Source: Arthrobacter cupressi (lineage in GTDB: Bacteria; Actinomycetota; Actinomycetes; Actinomycetales; Micrococcaceae). From it: a stretch of 64,000 nt of DNA. Each line of letters opens with the position of its first letter. Position 1 is the first letter of the stretch. The notes under the pieces were generated by a model. That model was not told where the DNA came from, ran no database searches, and saw nothing but the letters and a program-made list of their open reading frames with translations. Shown here one piece after another: positions 61,615 through 64,000 of the stretch. Where the stretch lies: the NCBI RefSeq assembly GCF_900099975.1, contig NZ_FNEI01000006.1, positions 173,592 to 237,591 on the forward strand. The letters are read 5' to 3'. Both the position numbers and the translations under genes were made by a program.

Positions 61615-63054
61615 TTGTCTACCGACATCACGTCCGATGCCCACGGCAATCCCGTGCAGGCAACAAGCACCACCGAGAAGATGCCGCGCGAATCCGTCAC
61701 GGTCATCGTCACGCTGCTCGTCGCCACCTTCGTGGTGATCCTCAACGAAACCATCATGAACGTTGCCCTGCAGCGGCTCATGACCGACCTCGCCATTGAT
61801 GCGCCAACGGTGCAGTGGCTGTCCACCGGCTTCATGCTCACCATGGCCGTGGTCATCCCGACCACCGGCTTCATCCTGCAGCGCCTCACCACCCGCGCCG
61901 TCTTCCTGCTCGCCATGGGCCTCTTCAGTGGCGGAACCCTGCTGGCCGCGCTGGCCCCGGGGTTCCTCGTGCTGCTGCTCGCCCGGATCATCCAGGCGAG
62001 TGGTACGGCCATCATGCTGCCGTTGCTCATGACCACCATCCTCACTCTGGTCCCGCTGTCCCGCCGCGGCGCGGTGATGGGCAACGTGACCATCGCGATC
62101 TCGGTGGCCCCGGCCCTTGGCCCCACCGTCTCAGGGATCATCCTGGACCACTTCACGTGGCGGTTCATGTTCATCTTCGTGCTGCCCGTGGCACTGGCCG
62201 CCTTGGGCATCGGGGCGCGCTACCTGAGCAACGTCGGCGAGCAGGGCTCCATCAAGCTCGACTTCCTCTCCGTGCTGCTCACGGTGCCGGCCTTCGGCGG
62301 GGTGGTGTACGGCCTGAGCCAGATCGGCGGCAACGGTGGAGCCACGGCCGTGCCCCTGGCCGCACTTGCGGTCGGCGTGGTCTGCCTCGCCGTGTTCGTG
62401 CTGCGCCAGCTGAAGCTGCAAAAGGAAGAGTCGCCGCTGCTGGACCTGCGTGCCTTCAACTTCCGCATGTTCACGGTGTCCACCCTCCTCATGGTGGTTG
62501 CCATGATGGCACTCTTCGGAGGCGTCATCCTGCTTCCGCTGTACCTGCAGAACGTGCTGCACCTGCCCCCGATGGAAACCGGCCTCGCGCTGCTTCCGGG
62601 CGGACTGGCCATGGGCATGCTCGGCCCGGTCATCGGCCGGATCTTCGACAAGGTGGGGCCGCTGCCCCTTACCGTCACGGGTTCCGTCCTGATGGTGCTG
62701 ACCCTGTGGCAGTTCAGCGTCCTCAACCAGTCCAGCCAGGTCTGGTGGGTGATCGCCATGCACGTGCTGCTGAGCTTCGGCCTGGCGCTGCTGTTCACCC
62801 CGGCGTTCACCACTGGCTTGAACCCGCTGCCGCCGCACCTGTACTCGCACGGCTCGGCCATCATGAGCACCCTGCAGCAGGTGGCCGGCGCCGCCGGCAC
62901 CGCACTCCTGATTTCCATCTTCGCTGTCGTATCCGCGGCGTCCGGGTTCGTGGCCGGCATGCAGGCCGCATTCCTGACGGCCGCGGTGATCGCAGTGATC
63001 GCGGTGGTGCTTTCCGCGATGATGCGCAAGACCGAAGGAGCTGCCGGGCACTGA
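61615..63054 (+). CDS. DHA2-type MFS drug exporter
   Basis: A 479-residue major-facilitator exporter of the DHA2/EmrB-QacA group with 14 hydrophobic segments. It shows LNETIMNVALQRLMTDL, the antiporter motif C GNVTIAISVAPALGPTVSGIIL, and 14-TM spacing. It probably exports drugs or dyes by proton antiport. The start is TTG 61615 with GGGGGA upstream. No TetR- or MarR-type regulator is adjacent. It is followed by a strong terminator. Confidence 0.87.
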   Translation: MSTDITSDAHGNPVQATSTTEKMPRESVTVIVTLLVATFVVILNETIMNVALQRLMTDLAIDAPTVQWLSTGFMLTMAVVIPTTGFILQRLTTRAVFLLAMGLFSGGTLLAALAPGFLVLLLARIIQASGTAIMLPLLMTTILTLVPLSRRGAVMGNVTIAISVAPALGPTVSGIILDHFTWRFMFIFVLPVALAALGIGARYLSNVGEQGSIKLDFLSVLLTVPAFGGVVYGLSQIGGNGGATAVPLAALAVGVVCLAVFVLRQLKLQKEESPLLDLRAFNFRMFTVSTLLMVVAMMALFGGVILLPLYLQNVLHLPPMETGLALLPGGLAMGMLGPVIGRIFDKVGPLPLTVTGSVLMVLTLWQFSVLNQSSQVWWVIAMHVLLSFGLALLFTPAFTTGLNPLPPHLYSHGSAIMSTLQQVAGAAGTALLISIFAVVSAASGFVAGMQAAFLTAAVIAVIAVVLSAMMRKTEGAAGH

Positions 63055-63164
63055 CCTGCCGGACGTCGCCGTCCGGCCAATGCCCGACGGCGTTCATGCC
63101 CGCCGGGTTGTCAACGACAGCGTTGGCCGACCACCGCGCTAGTCAACGACAGGGTTAATCAACG

Positions 63165-63203
63165 ACGGCGCCGCACCACCACGCGTGGTGCGGCGCCGTT
63201 TTG
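63165..63203 (+). terminator. Rho-independent terminator after the MFS gene
   Basis: A perfect 15-bp stem (63165-63179 with 63185-63199) and a TTTT run. Upstream, TCAACGACRG occurs three times (63108, 63142, 63159). This begins the ~690-base gene-free stretch before the 16S gene; frames found in it are not gene-like. Confidence 0.8.
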
Positions 63204-63313
63204 CACGTGGTGGCTTCGGGTTGCCGGGGTTGTCCGCCGGCGCCGGCCGGCTGCTCCGGCGGATATGTTCGTCCGTGCCGTGCGGCATATGGACATATCA
63301 GCGCTATGCGCCG

Positions 63314-63353
63314 CGCTCACATCCCCGGATGGTCACGTCCGGGGATGTGAGCG
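63314..63353. promoter_or_regulatory. Strong hairpin upstream of the rrn promoters
   Basis: A perfect 16-bp stem (63314-63329 with 63338-63353) with an 8-base loop and no T tract. It lies 100 bases upstream of the first rrn promoter. It may be a second insulating terminator or a protein-binding site. Confidence 0.5.
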
Positions 63354-63453
63354 GCTTCATACTTGCATCCTTCGCCCCGGCTCCGGCCCTGGAGGGGTGG
63401 ATTCCCTTGGTTTTCCGCGGGATTACGGGGCGCGGGGTGGCCGGAACGGCGAT

Positions 63454-63482
63454 TTGCCCGGCCGCCGGCGGCCGTGTAAAGT
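63454..63482 (+). promoter_or_regulatory. Candidate rrn promoter P1
   Basis: TTGCCC (63454-63459), a spacer of exactly 17 bases and TAAAGT (63477-63482) lie about 405 bases before the 16S start. Confidence 0.6.
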
Positions 63483-63630
63483 TTTCTGAGTCGCCGCCGC
63501 TGAAGCGGAAAAATTGCGACCGACTCCCTTTCAAACGGAAACCAATTAGTGGTCCGCTTTACTGCGTCCGAACTTGGTTCCCGGGAGTTTCCTGAATGGT
63601 TTTGTCCCGCACGGTTTCCGGATTCGGAAG

Positions 63631-63659
63631 TTGCAGCGGGAAAGCCGATCTGGTAAGTT
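63631..63659 (+). promoter_or_regulatory. Candidate rrn promoter P2
   Basis: TTGCAG (63631-63636), a spacer of exactly 17 bases and TAAGTT (63654-63659). Together with P1 this gives tandem promoters, as is common for rRNA operons. Confidence 0.6.
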
Positions 63660-63720
63660 TGAAAAGTTGCTCCGGAGCGATCCTGAATGTTTGGTTTGGG
63701 TGGTGCCGGGTGTGTCTGTT

Positions 63721-63749
63721 GTTTGAGAACTCAATAGTGTGCCAAGTTT
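63721..63749 (+). promoter_or_regulatory. rRNA leader antitermination/processing element
   Basis: GTTTGAGAACTCAATAGTGTGCC... is the actinobacterial rrn leader signature found between promoter and 16S in such operons, and it is thought to serve in antitermination and RNase III processing. It is followed by an AT-rich stretch up to the 16S start. Confidence 0.65.
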
Positions 63750-63887
63750 GTTGATACCGATTTTTATTAATTGGTTATTTGCACTGGATTGTCCACCCCC
63801 GTGGATGGTTTGGTGTTTTTAGCTGGTTTCAAATTTTGTGCAGCCGGGTGTGGTGTTATTTCCATTGTGCCTGGTTGTGTCTGTTTT

Positions 63888-64000
<113 letters not shown>

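Noticed and set aside
63185..63595. 136-residue frame upstream of the 16S gene
   Set aside because: It crosses the terminator, the strong hairpin and promoter P1; composition is R/G/P-rich and no ribosome site is seen.

Overview
The window looks like chromosome of a high-GC Gram-positive actinobacterium of the Micrococcaceae, most likely Arthrobacter or a close relative. The evidence is strong GC bias with many GTG and TTG starts, a DtxR/IdeR-type iron box, GAF-ANTAR and SigF/SigB-type regulators, and the gene order tilS-hpt-ftsH-folE-folP-folB-folK-DUF3180-panC. A 16S rRNA gene begins at the right edge, and its first ~110 bases fit this group. No tRNA, CRISPR array, transposase or integrase was found.

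1-9.4 kb holds a RuMP-pathway hexulose-phosphate synthase, a glycerophosphodiesterase, a large fused adenylation/carrier/acyltransferase membrane protein behind an iron-box promoter, glycerate kinase, a HAD phosphatase, a GatB/YqeY protein, a decayed HTH gene and a stress-type SDR with an acidic partner. 9.4-24.3 kb is mostly metabolism and transport: uracil permease, a thioredoxin-reductase-like flavoprotein divergent from a XRE-cupin regulator, nitroreductase, 2H phosphoesterase, phosphoglucomutase, POT peptide transporter, amidase and peptidase E, rhodanese, prephenate dehydratase, a lipid kinase and seryl-tRNA synthetase.

24.3-28.2 kb carries an AbiEi/DUF559-like gene between two near-identical ~52-bp repeats, then a HAD hydrolase, a GAF-ANTAR protein and a divergent sigma factor. 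28.1-35.9 kb is a carbohydrate island. GmhB-, GmhA- and HldE-like enzymes could make ADP-D-glycero-D-manno-heptose, and they are tightly coupled to three glycosyltransferases. A fourth, divergent glycosyltransferase is split by a one-base slip in a C7 tract. 36-43 kb has a FUSC-type membrane protein divergent from a three-gene envelope/stress operon, then a four-gene minus-strand cluster built around an orphan WXG100-like protein.

43-63 kb is conserved housekeeping: pyrophosphatase, PBP4-type peptidase, DUF2342 metalloprotease, TilS, Hpt, FtsH, the folate operon, PH-domain membrane proteins, a DUF2520 dehydrogenase and pantothenate synthetase. Between hpt and ftsH sits a five-gene SipW/TasA-like secretion module: three small exported proteins that share a W-x-D-S-E-F motif, a SipW-type signal peptidase and an anchored secreted protein. 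The end of the window holds a 14-helix MFS exporter, a hairpin-rich AT-rising leader with two good rrn promoters, and the 16S start.

The most interesting items are the iron-controlled leaderless adenylation-carrier-acyltransferase fusion, the ADP-heptose glycosylation cluster in a Gram-positive, the SipW module and the orphan WXG100 module. All functions are read from sequence motifs only; no database search was run.
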